This document shows, piece by piece, positions 8,043-15,214 of a DNA stretch of 49,451 nt (positions within the stretch are counted from its first letter, which is position 1; each line of letters opens with the position of its first letter). The translations under genes and the position numbers were made by a program. The DNA comes from JOPF133 sp052144935. Its GTDB lineage: Bacteria > Acidobacteriota > Terriglobia > Bryobacterales > Bryobacteraceae. The stretch spans positions 1-49,451 of the forward strand of contig JBKQPR010000246.1 of assembly GCA_052144935.1 (NCBI GenBank), in the 5' to 3' direction. The notes beneath the pieces are model-generated. The model was not told the origin of the DNA. It worked only from the letters and a program-made list of their open reading frames with translations, and searched no databases.

Positions 8043-8226
8043 AAGGGATGCAGGGAGCTATGGCTCGCTGCGCCGTCTGGTAGGTCTCCAAAGAGTGGAT
8101 CAGTTCGTCCACCGCGGCCTTGCGGAGGTAAAGACGCTCCAAGGCCCGCCGGCGTATGTCATGCCTGTCCTGCTTACGGCCAAACGTATCCGGCTGGCCG
8201 TCAAACACCACCTCATGGATCGGCAT
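8017..8226 (-). CDS. Small hypothetical protein, helical
   Basis: A 69-aa protein with a charged helical centre (RRRALERLYLRKAAVDELIHSLETYQ). I recall similar short 'LERLY.R...V..LI.SLE.Y' proteins in Acidobacteria but know no function. GGAAAAAACTGA precedes ATG 8226, a weak ribosome-binding site. It is convergent with the response regulator and overlaps its 3' end by 26 bp, so expression of either could interfere with the other. Confidence 0.5.
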   Translation of the reverse strand: MPIHEVVFDGQPDTFGRKQDRHDIRRRALERLYLRKAAVDELIHSLETYQTAQRAIAPCIPFSEARKCS

Positions 8227-8401
8227 TCAGTTTTTTCCTATAATGTAGGATATCCCCGGAATTGAAAAGTACAGAATACCACTTAAGGTTTACAAATCAA
8301 GTAAAAAAGATGTTCAAGTGTGTTTTTCGATGAAAAAGAGGCCCAGACTCTATTTTTGCAGTGCGGGCCAAGCCGTCGGCACCCACCCCTCACCACAGAA
8401 A

Positions 8402-8426
8402 TATCGTGATGCGATACAATTAAGGC
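8402..8426 (+). promoter_or_regulatory. Leaderless promoter with palindromic operator for the MarR gene
   Basis: TACAAT at 8415-8420 lies 6 nt before ATG 8427, so transcription should start at or next to the start codon. A hyphenated palindrome TATCG-TGATG-CGATA (8402-8416) overlaps the -10 box. MarR proteins usually repress their own operons from such palindromes, so this is a likely autoregulatory site. Confidence 0.55.
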
Positions 8427-8855
8427 ATGCCAGACAGTCAAGACCTGACCGACTCCGACTACCGTTCTCTGGGCGCATTCCGCTATCAGATCCACCGGTT
8501 CCTGCACTTCAGCGAAGAGGCCGCCAAGGCCGAGGGTCTGGAACCTCAACAACATCAAATGCTGCTTGCGATCCGCGCCTTGGAGGAACCTACCACCACA
8601 CCCACCATCGGGCAATTGGCCGAACACCTCTTCATCCGCCATCACAGCGCCGTTGGAATGATCGACCGCCTGGCCGAGCGCGGACTGGTAGAGCGCGCCA
8701 GGGGCGAGGAAGACCGCCGCCAGGTGCGCGTGCGGCTCACCGCCAGCGGCTGCCAAATACTGCGCCAGTTGTCGTGCATCCACCGCGAGGAGTTGCGGCA
8801 AAGCGGACCGGCCCTGGTGGAGACCCTCCGGGGCCTTCTGGAGCAAGCGGCATGA
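8427..8855 (+). CDS. MarR-family transcriptional regulator
   Basis: A 142-aa winged-helix protein of normal MarR length. The N-terminal dimerisation helix is followed by the recognition region TIGQLAEHLFIRHHSAVGMIDRL and the wing LVERARGEEDRRQVRVRLT, the classic D-R-R-x-x-x-V-x-L-T wing. The stop TGA overlaps the ATG of the chloride channel gene (ATGA), so the two are co-translated. The ligand is unknown; control of chloride or proton flux in response to acid or phenolic stress is an inference from the pairing. Confidence 0.92.
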   Translation: MPDSQDLTDSDYRSLGAFRYQIHRFLHFSEEAAKAEGLEPQQHQMLLAIRALEEPTTTPTIGQLAEHLFIRHHSAVGMIDRLAERGLVERARGEEDRRQVRVRLTASGCQILRQLSCIHREELRQSGPALVETLRGLLEQAA

Positions 8856-10666
8856 CTCCGGGCAGCGTGGCTAACCCGCCGGAAAAACTGGGGGATTTCA
8901 CCACCACGGGGCGGGTCCTGTGGATTGCCCCTCTGGCGGTTGGGATCGGCTTCGCGAGCGCCTTCATCGCTCTCGCGCTGCTCCGCCTGATCGGATTGTT
9001 CACCAACCTGTTCTTCTTCCAGCGCTGGAGCACCGCTCTGGTTTCGCCCGCGGCCAGCCAGCTTGGTCCGTGGGAAGTGGCTGTTCCGGTGGTGGGCGCG
9101 CTGATCGTCGGTCTGATGGCGCGCTACGGCTCGGAGCGCATCCGCGGCCACGGCATTCCGGAGGCCATCGAAGCCATCCTCATCAACGGCAGCAAGGTGG
9201 ATCCCAGGGTCGCGATTCTAAAGCCGTTGTCGAGCGCGATTTCCATCGGATCGGGCGGGCCTTTCGGCGCCGAAGGGCCGATCATCATGACCGGCGGCGC
9301 TTTCGGCTCCCTGATCGCGCAACTCTTCCATTTGTCCAGCGCCGAACGCAAAACGCTGCTGGTGGCGGGCGCCGCGGGGGGCATGTCGGCCACCTTCGCT
9401 TCGCCCCTGGCGGCGGTGCTGCTGGCGGTCGAACTGCTGCTGTTCGAGTGGAAGCCGCGCAGCCTCATTCCGGTGGCTCTGGCCAGCGTCACCGCGGGCG
9501 CCGCGCGCCGGTATCTGCTGGGCCTGGGGCCGCTGTTCCCGGTTCCCCCGCACCCGGCGTTTATCGGCCCGCAGGGCCTCCTCGGGTGCGTGGTGGCCGG
9601 GGTGCTCGCCGGCGCCCTATCGGCTCTGCTGACCCTGGCTGTGTATGCGGCCGAGGACGCCTTCCGCCTGCTGCCGATCCACTGGATGTGGTGGCCGGCG
9701 TTGGGCGGACTGGCGATCGGCCTGGGCGGACTGGTGTTTCCGCAGGCTTTGGGCGTTGGATACGGCACCATCGGAGCGCTGCTTCAGGGCGAAGTGCCGC
9801 GCGCCACGATCCTGGGCATTCTGCTGGTGAAGTCGGCCATTTGGGCCATTTCGCTGGGGTCGGGCACTTCGGGCGGCGTACTGGCGCCATTGCTCATGAT
9901 GGGCGGAGCGCTGGGGGGCATGGAAGCCATGTTCCTTCCCCACGAGGGAACCGGCTTTTGGCCTCTGGTGAGCATGGGCGCCATCCTCGGCGGAACCATG
10001 CGTTCGCCGTTCACCGGCGTAGTCTTCGCTCTGGAGCTGACCCACGACGTCAACATGCTGGTTCCCCTGCTGCTGGCCGTCACCATGGCTCACGGGTTTA
10101 CCGTGCTCACCCTGCGGCGCTCGATCCTCACCGAAAAGGTAGCCCGCCGCGGCTATCACCTGAGCCGCGAATATGCGGTGGACCCGTTGGAGATCCTCTT
10201 CGTCCGGGACGTGATGCGCGAGAATATCGTGGCGCTGCCCGCCTCGATGACCAGCGCGGATCTGACGGACGCCCCAACCGGCGCCACACTCGATGACGGC
10301 CCTGCGGGCCAGTTGCTGTACCCCGTGGTGGATGGCGCGCGGCGGCTGGTGGGAGTGATTACTCGCGGCAGCCTGCGAAAGCAGTTGCAGGCTTGGCCGT
10401 CGCCGAATCGTCCGCTGGGTGAAATGGTACGACAAGATCCCGTGGTGGCCTACGCCGATGAGCCTTTGCGCGTGGTGGTCTACCGCATGGCTGAAACCGG
10501 GCTGACCCGCTTCCCGGTGGTCGAGCGATCCGACGCGCGCCGGTTGGCAGGCATGATTTCGCTCGACGACCTGCTGCGCGCCCGCGCCCGCACGCTGGAA
10601 CAAGAGCACCGCCGCGAGCGCGTGCTGCGCATCCGGCTGCCGTTCCGGGCGCGGCCAACCGCGTAA
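8852..10666 (+). CDS. ClC-family chloride channel/transporter with CBS domain pair
   Basis: A 604-aa integral membrane protein. The ClC selectivity motifs are GHGIP (about residue 99), GSGGPFGAEGP with E141 at the gating-glutamate position, and GTSGGVLAP. About 10-11 hydrophobic helices end near residue 420. The C-terminal cytosolic part has two CBS repeats (RDVMRENIVALP and PLGEMVRQDPVVAYADEPL), which usually bind adenine nucleotides and regulate transport. The gating glutamate suggests a gated channel or Cl-/H+ exchanger. The start at 8852 overlaps the marR stop. A longer in-frame extension upstream runs antisense to conserved MarR codons and is rejected. Confidence 0.93.
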   Translation: MTPGSVANPPEKLGDFTTTGRVLWIAPLAVGIGFASAFIALALLRLIGLFTNLFFFQRWSTALVSPAASQLGPWEVAVPVVGALIVGLMARYGSERIRGHGIPEAIEAILINGSKVDPRVAILKPLSSAISIGSGGPFGAEGPIIMTGGAFGSLIAQLFHLSSAERKTLLVAGAAGGMSATFASPLAAVLLAVELLLFEWKPRSLIPVALASVTAGAARRYLLGLGPLFPVPPHPAFIGPQGLLGCVVAGVLAGALSALLTLAVYAAEDAFRLLPIHWMWWPALGGLAIGLGGLVFPQALGVGYGTIGALLQGEVPRATILGILLVKSAIWAISLGSGTSGGVLAPLLMMGGALGGMEAMFLPHEGTGFWPLVSMGAILGGTMRSPFTGVVFALELTHDVNMLVPLLLAVTMAHGFTVLTLRRSILTEKVARRGYHLSREYAVDPLEILFVRDVMRENIVALPASMTSADLTDAPTGATLDDGPAGQLLYPVVDGARRLVGVITRGSLRKQLQAWPSPNRPLGEMVRQDPVVAYADEPLRVVVYRMAETGLTRFPVVERSDARRLAGMISLDDLLRARARTLEQEHRRERVLRIRLPFRARPTA

Positions 10667-10684
10667 AGCACGCGAGTGGTGGGG

Positions 10685-10713
10685 CAGGCGGGCCCAGGGG
10701 GCGCCCCGCCTGT
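10685..10713. terminator. GC-rich hairpin after the ClC gene
   Basis: Arms CAGGCGGG and CCCGCCTG enclose a GC-rich centre, and a short T run (TGTTTAG) follows on the + strand. Its position 20 bp after the channel stop suits transcription termination. Nearly the same sequence recurs at 11105-11133, so it may instead be a copy of a mobile repeat. Confidence 0.45.
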
Positions 10714-10744
10714 TTAGCCGGCTTTCCCCGCCGCAGACGTCTAA

Positions 10745-10954
10745 GGAACCGCGCAAGAACGACTTTGCATTTGACTGAGTGGCAGACGTGGCGCAGGCTT
10801 TCAGCCGGGGTGCCCTCTGGGCCCGTCGGCACTCGTGCCGACGCCGGGCCCCAGGCCGCAAAGGCGTCGAGTGGAGACTCGACGCTGCAGGCTGAGAGCC
10901 GGCTGAGAGCCTGCGCCACAGCGGCAGCCTGTGAAGTTATTCTTGCGCGGTTCC
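10745..10954. mobile_element. MITE, copy 1 (210 bp)
   Basis: It begins GGAACCGCGCAAGAA and ends TTCTTGCGCGGTTCC; the terminal inverted repeats extend to about 22 bp with two mismatches. The 3-bp sequence TAA flanks both ends (10742-10744 and 10955-10957), a probable target-site duplication. Inside are a nested inverted repeat (GTGGCGCAGGCTTTCAGCC against GGCTGAGAGCCTGCGCCAC) and a hairpin GCGTCGAG/CTCGACGC. It encodes nothing. Copy 2 lies at 38640-38839. Compared with that copy, this one carries an extra GC-rich dispersed element at 10807-10825. Confidence 0.85.
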
Positions 10955-11142
10955 TAAGCGCCGGCAAGCGCTCACACGACTGTGGCCGCGTCCGCCAAGA
11001 GCGCCTGCGCCACGCGTATGCGGGGCCGGACCACACAAGGCGGGGCGCCCTCTGGCCCTGCCCCACGGGTGGCCTCGCCCGGCGCGCTTCGCGCGGCCGT
11101 GGGCAGGCGGGCCCAAGGGGGCGCCCCGCCTGCGCTACCTGC

Positions 11143-11760
11143 CTAATTCGCCATCGTAATGCCGGCGCTTGAGAGCGTGTTGAAGATGATGTTCATCGGA
11201 TTCAGCGAGGCGCTCTGGGCCGCATCGTTGGCGAACGCCCCGAACAGTTGGCTCAAGCTTTGAGTGGCCGTGCTGCCGCTTGTCGTCGTGCTTGGGGAAC
11301 TGGTGGAGCTGCCGTTCGAATCGCTGGACGACGAGTTGCTCTGGGAATAATGGTGATGATGGTGGTGGTGTCCGCCCATGGCCTCCGCCAGATCGGAGAC
11401 GTTGGGAAGCTGGCCGCTGGTGGACGCGCTCTGGAAATCGGTGGAGAGGGTGTTGAGCTGCTGGGCCTGGGTGGTGTTCCCGTTCGCCAGCGCGGTCTGC
11501 GACGCCGATTGCAGGTTCGCGGCAATCTGCTGCGTCACTTGCGAGTATTGCGACGGGTTGTTCTGCTGAAGCTGTTGCAGCGTGCTCATCAGTTGCGCGA
11601 AGGGCGAAAGCTGCGGCGACCCATCCTGCGGAATGGCTGGCGTCCCGGATGTGCCGACGGCGCGGATCCTGGGTTGAAGCGAGTTTAGCGCCGACATGGC
11701 TGCGTTGGTTAGCGACTGGATGTAAGGGTTGGCAATGTTGGAAAGAGCATTGACGTTCAT
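11143..11760 (-). CDS. Histidine/serine-rich low-complexity protein
   Basis: A 205-aa protein with a strong ribosome-binding site (AGGAGGGC directly before ATG 11760). The N-terminal half is helical and Q/N/A-rich (FAQLMSTLQQLQQNNPSQY and QVTQQIAANLQSASQTAL). The middle has a run of seven histidines, then a Ser/Thr/Asn-rich linker, then a helical end. No signal peptide, no enzyme motif. I recall similar NPxQYxQVTQQIA...HHHHHH proteins in Solibacter-type genomes but know no role. The His run could bind Ni, Zn or Cu; that is speculation. It is divergent from trxB. Confidence 0.7.
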   Translation of the reverse strand: MNVNALSNIANPYIQSLTNAAMSALNSLQPRIRAVGTSGTPAIPQDGSPQLSPFAQLMSTLQQLQQNNPSQYSQVTQQIAANLQSASQTALANGNTTQAQQLNTLSTDFQSASTSGQLPNVSDLAEAMGGHHHHHHHYSQSNSSSSDSNGSSTSSPSTTTSGSTATQSLSQLFGAFANDAAQSASLNPMNIIFNTLSSAGITMAN

Positions 11761-11901
11761 GCCCTCCTGATCGCATTTTCGCGGCCAACAGCGAAACCGT
11801 TCAAAACAAAGACCAATCATCCGGGCCGGGGAGCCAAGTTCCTGCCGCCGTGACAGATTCCTGGCGCCTCCGTGGTACCCTGTATTTCTGCCAGGATTAA
11901 G

Positions 11902-12825
11902 ATGCGAAACGTCGTCATTATAGGGTCCGGCTGCGCCGGCAACACGGCCGCTATCTACGCCGCGCGCGCCAATCTGAAGCCGCTCGTAATCGGCGGCCAC
12001 GAAGCCGGCGGCCAGCTTTCCATGACCACCATGGTGGAGAACTTCCCAGGCTTCCCGGAGGGCATCAACGGCCCCGACCTGGTGGAGAACATGAAGAAGC
12101 AGGCCGAGAACTTCGGCGCCGAGTATCTGCACGGCGCCGTCCTCGACACCGATTTTTCGGTTCGCCCGCTGCGCCTGAATGTGGAAGGCGAATGGATCGA
12201 GACGCGCACCGTGATCATCGCTTCCGGCGCTTCGGCGCGCTGGCTGGGGCTGGAATCCGAGCAAAAGCTCATCGGCCGCGGGGTAAGCTCCTGCGCCACC
12301 TGCGACGGGTTTTTCCATCGCGAGAAGAAGATCATGGTGGTCGGCGGCGGCGATTCGGCCATGGAAGAGGCCAACTTTCTCACCCGCTTCGGCCGCGAAG
12401 TCACGCTGGTGCATCGCCGGGAAGAGTTTCGCGCCTCCAAAATCATGCTCGACCGCGCGCGCCGCAACCCCAAGATCAAGTTCCTCCTCAACACCGTGGT
12501 GGAAGAAGTCTTCAACGTCTCGCAAGGCACGGTCACGGGCGCGCGCCTGCGCAACCTGAAGACCGGCGAGGTCTGGGAGCAGGCGGTGGACGGCTTTTTC
12601 GTGGCCATCGGCCACATCCCCAACACCAAAATCTTCAAGGGCCAGATCGAGACCGACCCGGACGGCTACATCCTCTCGAAAGGCGGCGCGCGCACCAATA
12701 TCCCCGGCGTTTTCCATGCCGGCGACGTGCAGGACCGCGTCTACCGCCAGGCCATCACGGCCTCCGGCGCCGGTTGCATGGCGGCTATTGAAGCCGAACG
12801 TTATCTGGAAGCGGAAGGACACTAA
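11902..12825 (+). CDS. trxB: Thioredoxin-disulfide reductase
   Basis: A 307-aa flavoprotein that reduces thioredoxin with NADPH. Visible are the FAD-binding GSGCAGNTAAIYAAR, the redox pair CATC at C131/C134 (SSCATCDGFF), the NADPH motif GGGDSAMEEA followed by HRR, and the C-terminal FAD motif GVFHAGDVQDRVYRQA. Length and domain order are those of low-molecular-weight bacterial TrxR. ATG 11902 is preceded by AGGA. ridA follows 4 bp after its stop, so the two are probably co-transcribed. Confidence 0.95.
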   Translation: MRNVVIIGSGCAGNTAAIYAARANLKPLVIGGHEAGGQLSMTTMVENFPGFPEGINGPDLVENMKKQAENFGAEYLHGAVLDTDFSVRPLRLNVEGEWIETRTVIIASGASARWLGLESEQKLIGRGVSSCATCDGFFHREKKIMVVGGGDSAMEEANFLTRFGREVTLVHRREEFRASKIMLDRARRNPKIKFLLNTVVEEVFNVSQGTVTGARLRNLKTGEVWEQAVDGFFVAIGHIPNTKIFKGQIETDPDGYILSKGGARTNIPGVFHAGDVQDRVYRQAITASGAGCMAAIEAERYLEAEGH

Positions 12826-12829
12826 ACGC

Positions 12830-13216
12830 ATGATTGAGCGCATTTTTCCTCCCGGAGCGCCGCAGCCGCGGGGTCCCTATTCCCCGGCGGTGCGAGCCGG
12901 CGACACCATCTATGTGGCGGGGCAGGTCCCCATCGACCCGGTGACCGGCCAAGTCGTACTGGGCGACGTGCAGACCGAAACGCGCCAGGTGCTCACCAAC
13001 ATCAAGAACATCCTGGACGGCTGCGGCGCCTCGCTGGCCGATGTGGTCCGCTGCGGCGTGTATCTCACCAACGCCGGAGATTTCCAGGCCATGAACGAGG
13101 TCTACGCCGAGTTTTTCGGCGTGGCCAAGCCGGCGCGCACCACCATTATCGTGGCCGCTCTGCCGCTCAAGGACGCCAAGATCGAGATCGACGCGCTGGC
13201 TTACAAGCCGCGGTAG
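12830..13216 (+). CDS. ridA: RidA-family reactive enamine/imine deaminase
   Basis: A 128-aa protein of the YjgF/YER057c/UK114 family. GPYSPAV near residue 15, R103 in KPARTTI and E119 in KIEIDAL correspond to the ligand-binding arginine and its partner in active RidA. RidA hydrolyses 2-aminoacrylate and related enamines from PLP enzymes. It begins 4 bp after the trxB stop, giving a two-gene stress/metabolite-repair operon. Confidence 0.92.
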   Translation: MIERIFPPGAPQPRGPYSPAVRAGDTIYVAGQVPIDPVTGQVVLGDVQTETRQVLTNIKNILDGCGASLADVVRCGVYLTNAGDFQAMNEVYAEFFGVAKPARTTIIVAALPLKDAKIEIDALAYKPR

Positions 13217-13713
13217 GGCAGGCGGCCCCGTGCTAAATACCGGCGGCGGTCGTTGTTCGACCTCCGGCGGTACCACCGCGGGCCCCGGCGGCAACCCGGC
13301 TTGGCGGTTGGCCTTGCGGGGGCCCGCCCGGCGAGATGCGGGGCGCCTTGGGGTCCGGTCACGCCGCTCCCAACCTCGATAGTGCTCCGAGATCGATCAC
13401 CGTCGCGCCACGGCCTTCCGCCAGCCGGTGCTCGGCGATGACCTGGGTGTCTCCGATCTCGATCTTGCCGCTGGCGACCGGTTCCCGCACCGGCACCGTT
13501 TTCCTGCCGCGATGAGAGCGATCTCAACCAGCACTTCCTGCTGCCGGCGGCTGCCTTGGATTTCTGCTATAAGGGGGTCCGGTTGGCTGGCTCGGCGACC
13601 GGGGCGGTGACGGCCATTGGCGCGGTGCCCGGCGCCGGCCAAACGATTGAGGGACGAATTGCGCGGTAAGGGGTAACGCTACTGGGAATACGGACCACAA
13701 GCTGTCGATTTTA
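13217..13713. other. Intergenic stretch with possible decayed minus-strand gene
   Basis: No intact gene. On the minus strand, about 13375-13495, a frame reads REPVASGKIEIGDTQVI and continues to GATVIDLGALSRLG before a stop; upstream, EVLVEIALIAAGK lies in another frame, as if one indel split a gene. I cannot name the family. A diverged copy of the GC-rich element lies at 13340-13358. Confidence 0.35.
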
Positions 13714-13790
13714 TGGTGGGCCCGGCAGAACTCGAATCTGCGACCTCTACCGTGTCAAGGTAGCGCTCTAACCAACTGAGCTACGGGCCC
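13714..13790 (-). tRNA. tRNA-Val (anticodon GAC)
   Basis: On the minus strand the 77-nt sequence begins GGGCCCGTAGCTCAGTTGG, has the anticodon arm CTACC-TTGACAC-GGTAG with anticodon GAC, a T arm containing GTTCGAG-like TTCGAGT, and closes with GGGCCCA-CCA. The acceptor stem pairs fully and CCA is encoded. It decodes GUC and GUU valine codons. It stands alone, about 60 bp from the end of the STAS gene on the same strand. Confidence 0.95.
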
Positions 13791-13854
13791 GCGCGGTGGG
13801 GAACTCCAATCATATCATGCGGTGCTCCGCCTCCTGCCGCACCCGCGCCGCCCG

Positions 13855-14238
13855 CTAGGGCTGCGCCGCCGCGGAAGGCTGCGCACCGCCTGCTCTCAAG
13901 CGATCGGCGGCCTGCTCCACCGTCTCCGACAGCGGCATAATCTCGTCCAATCCGGTGAGCCGCAACAGGGCCCTGACGCGGCCTTCGCCGGCCACCAGCG
14001 CCAACCGTCCGCCAGCCTGTTTCAGTTGGCCCGCCGCCATCGCCAGCACGCCGATGCCGGCGCTGTCGATGTAATCGACTCGCGTCAGGTCCAGCATCAC
14101 GCGCAGGCGGCCGTCCGCCACATAGCCGGCCACCAGCCCTTCAAGACCCTGGCCCGCGCGCCCCAGCGCCAACCGTCCCGATAACTGCACTACCGTGATG
14201 TCCGGTTCCATCCGGCTCTCTTTGATCTCCAGCACCAT
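13855..14238 (-). CDS. STAS-domain anti-sigma factor antagonist
   Basis: A 127-aa single-domain protein. LDLTRVDYIDSAGIGVL holds the conserved D-S-A-G motif with S59 at the SpoIIAA/RsbV phosphorylation position; ITVVQLSGRLALG is the first STAS strand. Such proteins switch partners with a serine kinase/anti-sigma factor, but none is in this window. ATG 14238 is chosen because TATGCT ends 7 nt upstream, fitting the leaderless pattern here; ATG 14250 and TTG/ATG further upstream would overlap the end of the DUF72 gene. The A/Q/P-rich tail is low complexity. Confidence 0.85.
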   Translation of the reverse strand: MVLEIKESRMEPDITVVQLSGRLALGRAGQGLEGLVAGYVADGRLRVMLDLTRVDYIDSAGIGVLAMAAGQLKQAGGRLALVAGEGRVRALLRLTGLDEIMPLSETVEQAADRLRAGGAQPSAAAQP

Positions 14239-14260
14239 GCTCGTCAGCATATCGCAGCCG

Positions 14261-15214
14261 CTAGGGTTCCACAACCGAGAGAATCGTCATCGGCGCATTC
14301 CCTTCCAGGCGGTTGTTCACGAACAGAAACAGGAATTGCTTCTCTTCGCGCGCGCGGCCGATCAGCACGCGCATGGATTCGCGCGCCTGAGGGTTGGGGT
14401 CCTGCACCGCCGTGTACGGTGCAAACGTGGAGACCGCCTCTTCGTACACACGGCCCCTCCGCAACAGCGCCCGGCACACCAGGAAATCGGCGGTCGCCGA
14501 ATCCGGAATCGCCATCTGGTGCCGCAGCTCCGGCATCCGCGACCAGGCATTGTATACGTGCGCCACGCGGTGGCCGCGCAGACACGCGAAGTAGTCCTTC
14601 TCCAGAAAATCCGGGTTGCGGATTTCCACGGCGTAGCGGAACTGTGGCGGCAGCCCGGCCAGGAACGGGTCCAGGCGGTCCAGGAATTCGCCCAGCTCCG
14701 CGAAGCTGCGCTTGCCGAACGTGCCGAATTCGAAGATCAGCACGGCGGTCTTCTCCCGGTACGGCCACAGCGGGCGCAGAAACATCTCGCGCAGCATCCC
14801 CACGTCGAGAAACGCCTCGTTCTCCTTGCCCGCCTGCGGCCCGTAGCGCGCGTGCGCCGGAAACACTTTGCAGGTGATTTGTTCCGGCACTTTGAAGGCG
14901 AACTGGAAGCCCGCGGGAGTCTTCTCGAACAACGCGCGCCAGAAATCCGCCGTGGGGAACTGGTAAAAGGCGAAATCGCCGCACACTGCCGGGAAGGTCT
15001 CCGCGTATTCCCGCAGGCATTCGGCTTCGAAGAGGCGCTTCGAAAACCGGCCGCGCGCCAGGTACCGCTCGCGCCGGTAAATCTGCCCCAGCCAGCCCTC
15101 GTACTTCCAGGAGCTTCCGCCGATGTAAATATGCTCCGTCGCCAGCGCGCGCAACCGGGTCGCCAGAGCCTCGCGGTCGAAACCGCCAGGCTCGTCGAAC
15201 AGCGGTCCTACCAC
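14261..15214 (-). CDS. DUF72 family protein
   Basis: A 317-aa protein of the DUF72 TIM-barrel-like family: IYIGGSSWKYEGWLGQIY at the start, FAFKVPEQIT, LIFEFGTFGK, RYAVEIRNPDF and a closing LFLFVNNRLEGNAP. Function is not established; the fold resembles endonuclease IV/xylose isomerase barrels. The likely start is GTG 15214, which overlaps the last codons of the gamma-glutamyltransferase gene, so translation should be coupled. A much longer in-frame extension upstream is antisense-like noise. Confidence 0.85.
   Translation of the reverse strand: MVGPLFDEPGGFDREALATRLRALATEHIYIGGSSWKYEGWLGQIYRRERYLARGRFSKRLFEAECLREYAETFPAVCGDFAFYQFPTADFWRALFEKTPAGFQFAFKVPEQITCKVFPAHARYGPQAGKENEAFLDVGMLREMFLRPLWPYREKTAVLIFEFGTFGKRSFAELGEFLDRLDPFLAGLPPQFRYAVEIRNPDFLEKDYFACLRGHRVAHVYNAWSRMPELRHQMAIPDSATADFLVCRALLRRGRVYEEAVSTFAPYTAVQDPNPQARESMRVLIGRAREEKQFLFLFVNNRLEGNAPMTILSVVEP

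Larger units (their letters stand above)
10667..11142. other. Repeat-packed intergenic region
   Basis: This convergent gap between the ClC gene and the His-rich protein gene holds no CDS. It contains a MITE (10745-10954), flanked on each side by a hairpin with CAGGCGGG/CCCGCCTG arms (10685-10713 and 11105-11133). At least four copies of the GC-rich dispersed element lie at 10689-10711, 10807-10825, 11042-11060 and 11108-11130. The hairpins could terminate both convergent transcripts. Confidence 0.6.

Noticed and set aside
8318..8851. Longer start for the ClC gene
   Set aside because: The extra 178 residues are read out of frame over the clearly conserved MarR gene; the ATGA junction at 8852 is the natural start.
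11761..12843. Long minus-strand extension of the His-rich protein ORF
   Set aside because: It is antisense to trxB; the strong AGGAGGGC site fixes the start at 11760.
13375..13495. Minus-strand protein-like fragment (KIEIGDTQVIAEH)
   Set aside because: It reads like protein but I could not tie it to a family, so no gene call is made.
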